Shown here one piece after another: positions 50,300 to 60,803 of a stretch of 64,000 nucleotides of DNA. Position 1 is the first letter of the stretch. Each line of letters starts with the position of its first letter. The stretch covers positions 20,636,572 through 20,700,571 of the forward strand of contig OX393549.1 in assembly GCA_947650365.1 (NCBI GenBank). The letters run 5' to 3'. Below the pieces are notes generated by a model, which was given only the letters and a program-made list of their open reading frames with translations, ran no database searches and had not been told where the DNA came from. The translations under genes were made by a program, and so were the position numbers. The stretch is from Chamaelirium japonicum. Its lineage: Eukaryota; Streptophyta; Magnoliopsida; Liliales; Melanthiaceae.

Positions 50300-52935
50300 A
50301 TTTTCAGTTATGATTAATATAATTAGTTGGGTTATGAAATATATGTGATTTCCTAATTAGTTGGATATGAATTATTTTGGGAGAATACTATGGGATGTTG
50401 ATAGATTATGTAATACCTTAAGATATTTTTGAGAGAGATGTGATATGTAGAGATTATTTGAGATCTTGAAAGATTAGTTTTTTATTTTATTTTGATAATG
50501 CTATACATGTAAGAAAAAAATCCGATCTCCATCATCTTATCTCTTCCTCTCACATTTCTTCATCACACCTTCCTTTTTGCCATCTCATATACGTTATTTC
50601 CATGCAATCTTGTGGACACTTCTTGCACGCATTCCAAAAGATATTTATCGTGTTGGGGATCCGGGTCCCCCGATACTTGCCCGAGAGTCAGGCTGATACC
50701 AAGCTCGGACTCTGTCGAGTCGCACACGCACCGCGACGATCCGCCGGGTGCAAACGGAAGCGTCGTGTGCTATAGATCGAAGAACCAGGAGTCCACGGAG
50801 ATTATGCCTAACAACTGGCACATAATTCGAGAAGCAACCACACAATACTAGAACTACATAATATCCAGCAATCAAGGGTTAGATTATCACGATTAATAAA
50901 TTACATCATGCAGTGGGTCATCGCTTGACGAACCCCCATAAACCCTTTCTTGATCGTCTCTCACAGAACACCCACAAAGTAGAGAACACCCGCCCAAGAG
51001 ATCGACACGAAAATACCGGAAGATCTTCAAGAGATGAAAGTGCCGGAGTAATAGTCTGCACAGAAGTAGAGGCCGAGGTAGATGCTCCAAAGAACCTGAA
51101 AGAAGATCTACACACCGCATCCTCTTCTTCCTCCCTCTCTTCTTCCTTCCTCTATCTTCCTTCAGCCTCTTCTCCCTTCTTGTGCCAAACCCTCGATATC
51201 GGGTTTCCTTCCTCTTCTCGTCCTTCAATCCACTCTTTCAACCATCTATCGAGAATTCACACTCCACGTTCCACCATCATCATGAGCCTTCAAGATCCCA
51301 GGGGGAGCACCACACTGGCGCCCCCCCAATCCTTTCACCTTTCTCTAGCGAAACCTCTTCGTCGTAGACAATCTCGATCTTCACGTAGCAATCATCGACG
51401 ATCCCAAGTGTTCTTTGATCTAGGGCCACCCTTGCTCCCCTTAAATAGGAGAGCAAACGCATACCCATGGGAGACCCAAAAACCAATCAAATTCTGGCTG
51501 AAAACAACTCGAATTAGCAGCAGCAAACCCAAGCTGAACCGAACCCAAGGTAGAGCCCAATAGGACCAAAGAAGAAGAAGAGCATAGTAGATTATAGGAG
51601 AGATCGTGCGCACGACCTGAGAGGGTCATGCTCACGACTTGCTCACTGCACGCACGATCTGGACCTACAGGAGTCGTCCACACAATTGCTTGGCATGATA
51701 TTGCTCAAGTCGTGCGCACAACGACGTCGAAACTTCCAGATTCGACCTGTTTGTCTTAATTCTCTTTTGGGAGTTCCTAGATAAAGGCTACACCTAATGT
51801 TTACCCTAACCCTAATATCTTTCCTTAATTGGAAGAGGCATGGGGAGGCTTGGCAGCTAGAGGTCGGCTAGGGTTTGCTTCCGAAATCGAGGAGGAGGAA
51901 ACCTTGTTCGGTGTTTGAAGATTCTTGTAGAAGCTTGGTTGAAGTTAGATCCTTCCTTGAATTGTGCGGTTGATTTGCTCTTGTTGATTGAAGGTAGTGG
52001 AATCGGCGTTGTTAAGAGAGGAGTAGGCAAGTATGCCAAACCTCTGTAAATCTTATCTCTCTATATGTGCTTGTGGTTTCTTTTTGCATCTATTGCTTTC
52101 TCTCGGTATTCTGTAGCGACTGCCTGGTTGGGTGCTAAGATTTTAGGGATGATCTCGTTGTTGGATCGTTCTTGTCTTTGGACCCGTCACGATTTGCGAG
52201 CCATCAAGTGATCTTGGTGTTTCTGCTGTGCTAGGCTGTTGCCTGATCACTAACTCTTTTCTGCCGATTAACCGCGCGCATAACATGGACCAGTCGTGCG
52301 CACGATCTGCCTGATAGATTAGTCCTTCTTCCCTTCGGGTGTGTGTGGGTTTCATTGGGCCAAACCCAAAATATCGTCTGTACCGTTACACCGTATTGTC
52401 AATGTCATCTCACATACTTCTTTGTTTGCATCCTTATATTTGGTGAATGCCAAGACTTGTACCTTGAGTATGTAGCAGGTCGAGGCAGGATGAAGAAGTC
52501 ACATGTAGACCGCCGGCGAAGATGACCACGCCTCAGAACAGATACCGCGTGCAACTCTGAAGTTATGTGTGATCAATTCACCTTCTTTCTTTGTGTCAAA
52601 CTATGTTGTTTCTCGAATGATCTTGGAGGGGCGGAGGAGTTCAAGATATGATCGACGTAATTAGTTTGGTTTATGAAAAATATATGACTTCATAATTTGT
52701 TGGATATAATTTTATATCGGAGGATATGATGAGATTTTGAAAGATTATATAATACCTCGATAGAAATTACAGGAGTTCTTGAGAGTTATGTTTGATCTTG
52801 AGAGATTATATGACATCTTGAGAGATCAAATTTTATTTTTTTTCTGTTTTATGCCTATAAATACTGGAGTTCGACATCCAAGAACATCAACCAGTCCGGA
52901 AGAAATTGTAATATAAGGAGACAATCATCAAACCA
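50300..52935. mobile_element. Probable decayed LTR element with divergent direct repeats
   Basis: About 190 bp at 50310-50485 (TTAGTTGGATATGAATTATT, TGTAATACCT, GAGATCTTGAAAGATTAG) recurs in diverged form at 52655-52830 (TTTGTTGGATATAATTTTAT, TATAATACCTCG, GAGATTATATGACATCTTGA). The right copy is followed by a TATAAATA box at 52856-52863. These look like old LTRs flanking 2.2 kb without recognisable genes. TCGTGCGCACGA palindromes recur in the interior (51604 and 52294, with a near match at 51710). Confidence 0.4.
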
Positions 52936-53089
52936 ACTTAATTCCTTTGATAGTAGTGGGTGTTTGGTGGATTGTGCACTCTCTCATGTAGTTTAACATT
53001 TTAATTGGAAAGTAAAGTAGTCGACTTAACTCGAAGATGGTTGGACCATTTTAGATCCCTTGCTCTATGAGAAAATCCATAGATAGATA

Positions 53090-53240
53090 GTGAAGGCTCG
53101 CCACATACTGGAAGGCTCGCCACTAAGGCAAGAGGGAGGCCCACGACTGCAGAGCGGGAGGAAATATGTATTAGCACTTATTCGAACCCTTGACCAAGGC
53201 CACGGGCTGCATATGTCTTACCAACTGAGCTATCAGTTGT
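53090..53240 (-). mobile_element. tRNA-derived SINE, family 3
   Basis: On the - strand CTGATAGCTCAGTTGGTAAG gives a good A box and CAAGGGTTCGAATAAG a good B box, about 32 bp apart. The body GTGGGCCTCCCTCTTGCC and TTAGTGGCGAGCCTTCC follows and matches 14655-14815. A tRNA gene is excluded because the 3' half does not complete a cloverleaf. Confidence 0.7.
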
Positions 53241-53325
53241 AGACGCTGGACCTTATGAGATTGGCCAATTTCATGGAAAAAAGACCGTTGACAATGTGAA
53301 CAATGCTATTGTTCACTCATGTTAC

Positions 53326-53963
53326 GTTCTTTTGGGTGGAAATGGAGGGCGGAAATGAACCGAAGGGTAGAAATGGTTTCGTTTCCGCCGTTCTTTTGGG
53401 TTTTAAGGGGGTGGAAATTGATCCACCTAGGTTCTTCATTTCAGTGTTTTGTGCGGAAATCAAGTCCGACCAAAATTGAGAAGAAACAACTTTTCCTCCT
53501 TACAACAAAAATCACCAAGGTGTTGGGCAATTTTCGGGCGACCGCCTTCCATTTTCTCCGGCCACTGTCTCCGGCAATCGGGTTCTATTTCGGTACAGAT
53601 CCGGCATTTCGAAGTCATAGATCTACCTGTTGGTGCGCTTTACTGGTTTGTTTGCACAGATCCATCATTCTCTAACATTCTCTGCAAGTAAACCATAAAC
53701 CCTAACCGTCACAATGATCCTATGATGATTTTTTTTTAATTGGTCGCTAGTGAGATAGATCTTGCACAGATCCATCATCCTCACTTTATTGGGATCTTTT
53801 TCTTTCTTTACTAGTTTTGAATTGCTATAGTTTTAAATTACAGGTAAAGCTTGATTTTGAGTGTTTTGTGTTGTTGCAGTTTAGAGTAAGATAAGGCTTA
53901 TTTCTACTCCCCTTTTATAAATTCCATTTCCTCCCAAAAGAGTTCATTTCCTTACTTGGTTTC
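53326..53963. mobile_element. Putative DNA element with GTTCTTTTGGG terminal inverted repeats
   Basis: GTTCTTTTGGGTGGAAATGG on the left is mirrored by TCCTCCCAAAAGAAC on the right (about 53949-53963). A second internal GTTCTTTTGGG lies at 53391. About 640 bp; the frames inside have no domain. Confidence 0.5.
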
Positions 53964-54476
53964 CCTCCTCCCAAAAGAACACAAACCTTAAAGTTGAAGG
54001 GAAATGAAGAAGTATGTAGCTTTCATTTCCATTTCCTTTAGTTGGGCGGAAACGAAAAAAAAAAACTCTAAACTCAGAAAGAAGCAAAGCTTATCATCTC
54101 ACGGTAGCGCGATAGTCCACAACATCGCCTTTTTTTCCCTTCCAAGGAATACTTAACGATGAAGAAGACACAAAATCCGGTGGTAGAGCCGTCGCTCATT
54201 CAGATCAACCTCAATAGACAAGCCAACAACATTCTCAATTTTTCAACAACATTCTCAATTAGTTGTTGAAAATATTTGTTCTTTAAGAAAATTATTTCTT
54301 GATAATTAGCACTCCTTCATTTTTTCAAGATTGTGCCTAAATTCAGAATGAAAAATAAATAAATAAATAAACCCAATTCCTATTCCAGAAGGCTAGATTC
54401 AACAAGAAGCAATATATATAAATACCAAAATGAAAAGAGCACGCACAAGGCTAGTTTTTCAAAACATAGTATAAAC

Positions 54477-54479
<3 letters not shown>
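53964..54479. other. Intergenic sequence
   Basis: AT-rich; CATTCTCAATT and TTTCAACAAC are directly repeated near 54230-54260. No gene recognised. It probably includes the 3' untranslated region of the - strand gene that starts at 55262. Confidence 0.35.

Positions 54480-54549
<70 letters not shown>
54480..54549. repeat. (GA)n microsatellite
   Basis: About 70 bp of GA, ending 9 bp after the stop codon of the - strand gene. Confidence 0.95.
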
Positions 54550-54552
<3 letters not shown>

Positions 54553-54557
54553 TCCTT

Positions 54558-55262
54558 CTAGTTCATGTTCTTGCGCACGGAGCGGGTCCCGATCCTCCTA
54601 CCGGCATCAGAAGCAAATTTATCCCAACTAGCTGCAACAGAGGGCTTCTTCATCTCCTTGCTGCTCCTCACCGAGGACCGCAGGCTGCTCGCACGACTCA
54701 CCGACAAACCCGCTGGCACCGACTTCCGCAAGCCCTCAGCCTTCTTCCCGCTCCTCCTCTTCGCTAATTCGACAGCGACGCCTGGATTGTGAGAAACCAT
54801 CTCCTCTTGAATCTCACCCTTCTTTCTCTTGAGCCGCTCGTTCCTGCGAGCCGAGTACAGTTCGTAGAGCCTTCCCCTTTCAAACAAGGGGCTTGTGCAC
54901 GTACCAGTGGAGGCTCTCGGAGCTATGCCCAGATCGTCGTTATTTCCGAAATCTTCGTCGACCCTTTTCGCCAGATCCATCAATTCCGAGGAAATCAGCT
55001 GGTACTCGGGCCGCGGCACTGGCTCCTTAAAACCCATGGAGCGAATCATGAATTGGGTTTTTGTAGCGGCTGCTGTAAGAGATCAAACATCATTATGATC
55101 CGGATCCAAGATTTGAGAATGATCAGAGGGTGTTCTCCCCTTTGATCCTTTCTGGGTAGAAATTAGAGTACCTGGTGGGGTTTGATCCAATGGAACAGAG
55201 CGGGGTGCACGGCGAGGGCGGAGTCGACGAGGAGACACCGCTAGCGGAGGCCTTCGATCCAT
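54558..55262 (-). CDS. Small basic protein of unknown function; 2 exons
   Basis: Exon 1 is 55262-55172 and exon 2 55072-54558, joined by a 99-nt intron with GT...CAG borders and matching phase, giving 201 residues. The start MDRRPPLAVSPRRLRPRR is Arg/Pro-rich. The middle has a PEYQLISSELMDLAKRVDE helix-like stretch and RGRLYELYSARRNERLKRKK, very basic and possibly a coiled coil or nuclear signal. The C-terminus is Ser/Lys/Arg-rich (RSSVRSSKEMKKP). I recall similar unnamed plant proteins but cannot verify this or assign a function. Evidence that it is real: an open exon of 515 nt, a good intron, gene-like codon use and (CT)n in the presumed 5' leader. An in-frame ATG at 55289 would add nine residues. 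Confidence 0.75.
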
Positions 55263-55307
55263 TCTTGAATCGGAAAGATTGCTGCACAAAATAAAAACAC
55301 GAATTTG

Positions 55308-55311
<4 letters not shown>

Positions 55312-55378
<67 letters not shown>
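55312..55378. repeat. (GA)n microsatellite at the 5' end of the small gene
   Basis: About 67 bp of GA; on the coding strand it is (CT)n, 50 bp before the start codon. CT-rich leaders are frequent in plant genes. Confidence 0.9.
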
Positions 55379-55380
<2 letters not shown>

Positions 55381-56110
55381 CTATGCCTCTGTTGTGTTTG
55401 ATTTCTATTGTTTCTTCTTTACTGTTTATGGGAGGGATTTAAGTTTTGAATACGATGACAGAAGGGAGGGCTTGAATAACGGTCATATTTTTGAAACGCT
55501 GCTCCCCTGCCCGTTATGATCTTCGGTATAGGCCCCCTTTCTTCGCGTCTAATTACCACGCATACCATCGAGTCAATTCAAGTAACTTTCCCGTAGACAT
55601 CAACTGGATCACGACGAGTCCCCAAACGTACGACCACCTTTAGATCATTATCCGACTCCTCTGGTCGCTAACGATTTTGGTGAGCGACATGTGGCAATCC
55701 CAATTTCAACGATCACGATCGATAGATCTCTGGATGAACCCTTGGGGATACCGCCACCATTGACTGTGTACATCATCGCCGTCGGTCACCACCTCTACCG
55801 GCCGCCGCCACAACCCGACGGTGGCGGGTGGTGGCCGACAGGGCGGTTGGGGGTGATGGCAGGTGGTGTTTGATTATGTAATTTTGTCTTTTTCACTGTA
55901 AAAAGGATACCCAAGTTGGCGGATATAGGGTTTTACATATTCATATCTATATTTAGGGATGCCGCCACTATAATTACTAATTTGTCGATTTCCCCAAACA
56001 CTATCTAGATAATTCCTAATCTCCTCTGAATTATATCGAGTTGTTATATTCACCTAGAACTAGGGGTGTAAAATGGGCTGGGCCTCGGGTCAACCCTCCA
56101 AGCCCATGTG
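55379..56110. other. Intergenic sequence upstream of the small gene
   Basis: No gene or bounded repeat recognised. Confidence 0.4.
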
Positions 56111-56285
56111 GGTGCAAAATCTGGCTAACGCCCAACGGTGGGACCCACAGCCTCGCCTGGGGCCTACGAATCCAACGGTGGGACCCACAACCCTGCCTGG
56201 GGCCCACGAGTCCAATGGTGGGACCCGCAACCCTGCCTGGGGCCCATGGGTACAATAGTGGGACCCGCAGAGCACTATCTGGGGT
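56111..56285 (+). repeat. Short tandem array, about 45-bp unit, in an LTR-like region
   Basis: Four units of CAACGGTGGGACCCACA and CCTGCCTGGGGCCCACGAG. The complement of this unit resembles the 43-bp array at 58518-58715 (CCAGGCAGGG, GGTGGGTCCC). Confidence 0.7.
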
Positions 56286-56368
56286 CTGGTAAATCCCCCT
56301 AGGTATTTACCAAATCCCGGATATTTCTGGGAATATTCCTAGAATATTCCCCATATAAATTAAGCCCT

Positions 56369-56377
56369 TATAAATAG
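56369..56377 (+). promoter_or_regulatory. TATA box of a Tat-type LTR (inferred)
   Basis: TATAAATAG in CCCTTATAAATAGCAAACC, about 400 bp before the primer-site-like motif. The same nonamer, inverted, is at 58445-58453. Confidence 0.55.
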
Positions 56378-56776
56378 CAAACCCTGTAAATGATTCCAGA
56401 TCAAGAATTCCAAACCAGAAACCCACTTTCTGTTTTCCAGGGCTCCCTGAGTTTTCTGGTTTTCAGACTCCTTTTCTATCCTCTGATTACTTGTAAGAAG
56501 CACTCCTCGGCCTGTCGAGAATCGCTCTACTATTTATTCAGAGATAGTGGATTCAAAGGTTGCGTCTTACCGTACGGAGATGTAGGCTTCGGCCGAACTT
56601 CGTCACCATATCATGTGTCATCTCTTCCTCTATCTTTCTACTCTACAACGTTTGTGTGACAGCCCCGCAAGTCACAACTCAGCGCTTCGAAGCGCGCCAT
56701 ATCCCCGAAGGGTTAAACCTTCAATCGACTATTGGAGGAGGGTCACGTACGACGGCCGAAATCCTCCCCCACAGTT

Positions 56777-56793
56777 TGGCACCGTCTGTGGGA
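56777..56793 (+). other. Primer-binding-site-like motif of a Ty3 Tat-type element
   Basis: TGGCACCGTCTGTGGGA closely resembles the TGGCGCCGTCTGTGGGA stretch found directly after the 5' LTR of many plant Tat-group elements. It follows CCCCCACAGTT and precedes gag by about 1 kb. Confidence 0.6.
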
Positions 56794-57759
56794 TCCGAAT
56801 CCTATCAACTTGCAACATCCAAGTTTCCTAACTCCTCCGGTAGCAGGTACCAGTTGCCCGAGTAATCTGTCTGCCTTCATCGCTGCACTTAAATGGCAAA
56901 GACACCGATGGACCAGCCATAGAAAAACGGCATGCACCCAGACGCTCAGCAACCGAGACTCGATCAATGAGTCATCGGTTTGCAACAAGCCAATATCCGG
57001 AACAACTACTTGCTGTTAATTCAAGGAGTCGCCCGTCGGTTGATCACGCCGCCCAAGCTCAACCTCGACAGTCACCTCAACTCGCCGACCAAATTGCTCA
57101 GCGCTTGGGGAAAGCACACGTCTCTCCTGGTACCGGTGCTCAAGCTTCATACCAAATCACAGAAGAGGACTATCAACTCCTCACCCTTATGAAGCAGAAC
57201 GCCGCTCTCATGGTGGAAAGAGACTCCCTCCGACAGATCATCATCGAAGCAGGAACTGACCTTCCATGGTCTGCCGCTGGCATCAAAGATGGAGCAGACG
57301 TCTGTCGATCGATTGACAAATCTCTCGCTCCTTCCAAGACGATCCGTCATCGACATCCCTCGACGTTCTCTCAAATCCCTCTCAAGAGGACCCTCGCCTA
57401 TTCCTCCCAAGCTGATTGACTGGGAGCGTCTCAGTGAGTCTGCTCGCCATCCCAAGTCGCTCGACTCCGAGTCATCCTCCGAGCCCTGCATCGTAAGGGA
57501 TGTTCGGGATGATAGGCACAGCTCCAAAGTTCGGCAACATTACAATGGTGATCGAACCCCAGTTGGGCATCGGACGATGAGATGAACTCCAACGCCCTCT
57601 TTGCCTCCTCTTCCTCTGAGACGTCTCTCTAACCAACGAGGTAATCGTCAGAATAATCACACCTTCGAAGGGCCACTTCATCAGCACATTCTTCGAGCCC
57701 AATTTCCTCAAAGCTAAAAAGCCCCGGCTCTCCCCAAGTTCAACTGTTTAAAGAGAGAT

Positions 57760-58085
57760 CTGATACTACACGTCCTCACCTTCAAACAAGCATTGACACT
57801 ATATGACCACGACAACCAGGTTTTATGCCGCATCTTTGCCAGCAGCTTGGATGACATGTCATTGGATTGGTATCACAATCTCCCCATAGGCTCTGTCAAT
57901 CTGTTCAGAGACCTGGCAAACCTCTTTGTTCAACACTATCGACTGAACCTCAAGCCGGAGAAGAAGCTAGACTCTCTCTACCGGCTCAGGATGGGATCAT
58001 ACGAAACCCTCCGAGAGTTCTGTGGGGGAAAAATCTTCGTGCCGATCCAAAGACTTCACCGCATCAGTCAATTGAAGTCGAATAG
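57760..58085 (+). pseudogene. Gag fragment of a Tat-type Ty3 retrotransposon
   Basis: The frame from 57793 reads LYDHDNQVLCRIFASSLDD, then WYHNLPIGSVNLFRDLANLF, and later MGSYETLREFC. This is the conserved retrotransposon gag core (aliphatic-rich helix, W...LP.GSI..F.DL...F, and G.S..LREF). After 58020 the similarity continues only in other frames, so frameshifts are present. No pol follows. Short frames at 56967-57585 may be the decayed N-terminal part. Confidence 0.7.
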
Positions 58086-58444
58086 GAGATCGTTGGTCGA
58101 TCTGTTGATTGGAAGGTAGGTTCGAAGGTTGATGTCTTGGTGACTTTGAGTTGACTCTTGTGATATGCAAACAGAGAGAATGTTGACACAAGATGTGATC
58201 TCGGAGTTCAGCCAAAGCCTACGTCTCCGTGCTATAGGTAGCAACCCGAATTCACTAACACTTTGCTCAAAGTGACCTCGACAGGCCGAGTGTCACTGAT
58301 CTCTTCGAATTCTTCAAAGACAACAAGAAGGTCAAGGAGAGTTAAAGGATTGAAAGCTGGAATCCCAGAGCCCTGGTTTCTGATCTTTCTCTCTGGATTT
58401 GGAATTGGATTTGAAATCGGATCCTTTCTCTTCTGAAAGCTCTG

Positions 58445-58453
58445 CTATTTATA
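58445..58453 (-). promoter_or_regulatory. Inverted TATA box (LTR on the - strand, inferred)
   Basis: CTATTTATA is the exact complement of the TATAAATAG box at 56369. The 43-bp array lies upstream of it on the - strand, as the 45-bp array lies upstream of the + strand box. Confidence 0.5.
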
Positions 58454-58517
58454 GGATTTCCTGGGATGGAATCCGGGGCAAATGGCGGTTTCTGCTACCA
58501 TTTTCGGGGGATTCCAC

Positions 58518-58715
58518 AGGCAGGGCTGGTGGGTCCTGCTGTCTCCTTTGGGGATCTTCCAGGCAGGGCCGGTGGGTCCCGCGGAAGTCTCTATGGGCCC
58601 ACCAGGCAGGGCCGGTGGGTCCCGCAGAAGTCTCTGTGGGCCCACCAGGCAGGGCCGGTGGATCCCGCGGAAGTCTCTATGGGCCCACCAGGCAGGGCCG
58701 GTGGGTCCTGCGATT
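58518..58715. repeat. 43-bp minisatellite
   Basis: Five unit starts (AGGCAGGGC) fall at 58518, 58561, 58604, 58647 and 58690, exactly 43 bp apart. Each unit contains CGGTGGGTCCCGCGGAAG and TCTCTATGGGCCCACC. The first unit is the most diverged. Confidence 0.9.
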
Positions 58716-58859
58716 TGTAGACCTTACTGCCAAAATTTGCACCCATAGTTACCCCCTCCAAGTTAGCTAGAGGCCACCCTGGCTGGCTTGGATTCTTGGT
58801 GCAAAACTAACGACCCCTTGCCATGAGAGCAAAGAAGTTCATTGAGTATCGATACTGAA

Positions 58860-60375
58860 GGACTGATCGGTCGAACTTGACCGATCGGTCAAAGTTGACC
58901 GATCGGTCGAACGTGACCGATCGGTCAAAGTTGACCGATCGGTCAAAGTTGACCGATCGGTTAAGTTCAACCGGTCGAGGTTGAAGTGATCGGTCAAAAA
59001 ACACAGTTTTTTTTTTTGACCAATCCAGGTGAAATTCGACCGATCGGTCGAACTTGACCGATCGGTTAAGGTTGACCGATCGGTTAAGTTCAATTGGTCG
59101 AGGTTGAGGTGATCGGGCAAAAAACCAAGTTTTTTGCCCGATCCAGCAGAAATTCGACCGATCGGTCGAACTTGACCGATCGATCAAGGTTGACCGATCG
59201 GTTAAGTTCAACCGGTCGAGGTTGAGGTGATCGGGCAAAAAACCCAGTTTTTTGCCCGATCCAATAGAAATTCGACCGATTGGTCAAGGTTGATCGATCG
59301 GTTAAGTTCAACCGGTCGAGGTCGAAGTGATCGAGCAAAAAACCGATCCAGTAGAATTTCTACCGATCGGTCGAACTTGACCGATCGGTCAAGGTTGACC
59401 GATCGATTAAGTTCAACCGGTCGAGGTCGAAGTGATCGGGCAAAAAACCAAGTTTTTTGCCCGATCCAGTAGAAATTCGACCGATCAGTCGAACTTGACC
59501 GATCAATCAAGGTTGACCGATCGGTTAAGTTCAACCGGTCGAGGTTGAGGTGATCGGGCAAAAAACAAAGTTTTTTGCCCGATCCAGTAGAATTTCGACC
59601 GATCGGTCAAGGTTGACCGATCGGTTAAGTTCAACCGGTCGAGGTCGAAGTGATCGGGCAAAAAACCAAGTTTTTTGCCCGATCCAGTAGAATTTCGACC
59701 GATCGATCGAACTTGACCGATCGGTCAAGGTTGACCGATCGGTTAAGTTCAACCGGTCAAGGTTGAGGTGATCGGGCAAAAAACCAAGTTTTTTGCCCGA
59801 TCCAGTAGAAATTCGACCGATCGGTCGAACTTGACCGATCGGTCAAGGTTGACCGATCGGTTAAGTTCAACCGGTCGAGGTTGAGGTGATCGGGCAAAAA
59901 ACCAAGTTTTTTGCCCGATCCAGTAGAAATTCGACCGATCGGTCGAACTTGACCGATTGGTCAGGTTTGACCGATCGGTTAAGTTCAACCGGTCGAGGTT
60001 GAGGTGATCAGACAAAAAACAAAGTTTTTTGCCCGATCCAATAAAAATTCGACCGATCGGCCGAACTTGACCGATCGATTAAGTTCAACCGGTCGAGGTT
60101 GAGGTGATCAGACAAAAAACAAAGTTTTTTGCCCGATCCAGTAGAAATTTGACCGATCGGCCGAACTTGACCAATCAGTCAAGTTTTGACCGATCGGTTA
60201 ATTTCAACCGGTCGAGGTCGAAGTGATCAGGCAAAAAACCAAGTTTTTGCCCGATCCAGTAGAAATTCGACCGATTGGTCGAACTTGACCGATCGGTCAT
60301 GGTTGACCGATCAGTTAATTTCAATCGATCGGGGTCGAAGTGATCGGGCAAAAAAGCCTATTTTTTACCCGATCC
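58860..60375. repeat. GATCGGTC minisatellite with about 100-120-bp higher-order unit
   Basis: The palindromic word TTGACCGATCGGTCAA and variants repeat every 16-20 bp within a larger unit that also has AAGTTCAACCGGTCGAGG and an inverted pair GATCGGGCAAAAAAC / GTTTTTTGCCCGATC. About a dozen large units follow each other with gradual divergence. Frames rich in Thr-Asp-Arg-Ser across it are repeat artefacts. It probably belongs to the U3 of the - strand LTR-like region. Confidence 0.9.
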
Positions 60376-60655
60376 TTTGGTGAATTACCCGTTCGTCTGC
60401 CTGTCGAACGGGTAAAGTCTTCGAAATGTGTGAAGTCTATTGCTTATTTGAGCCAGTGGTCTATCTGAATCGGCGATTCTTCTGAACCGATGGTTCGCCT
60501 GGACCGACAGCTCGCTTGGACCGGCGGTTCGCATGGACCGGCGGTTTATTTGGTTCGACGCTTCGTCTGGTTCCGACGTTTCGCCTGGAAGAGCGCTTGC
60601 TACGGATTGACGCCATGTGTCCCTTTAGAAAACACGGGATATGATCTGGAGATGC

Positions 60656-60700
60656 CACGTGTCTTTTCGATTTTTGTGCCAGTTTCTTCGAGGTTTATAA
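60656..60700 (+). promoter_or_regulatory. G-box and TATA-like box before the accessory gene
   Basis: CACGTG (60656-60661) is followed by TTTATAA (60694-60700) and by an ATG at 60804. The spacing fits a plant promoter. Confidence 0.45.
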
Positions 60701-60803
60701 GCCCTTTCTGGATTTATTTTTGCCTCACGCTTTCAGAATTTTTCAAACTCCCGAACTCTTTGCTCCCGGATTTCTGTTTCTCGTTCTCCCGATCAGTTTT
60801 GAA

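Noticed and set aside
50913..51563. 216-codon plus-strand frame
   Set aside because: Ser/Pro/Arg-rich translation without a domain, inside probable LTR-type DNA; overlapping frames are equally open.
58860..60375. CRISPR-like array
   Set aside because: The repeats are palindromic, variable, without unique spacers, and the genome is a plant nucleus; it is a minisatellite.
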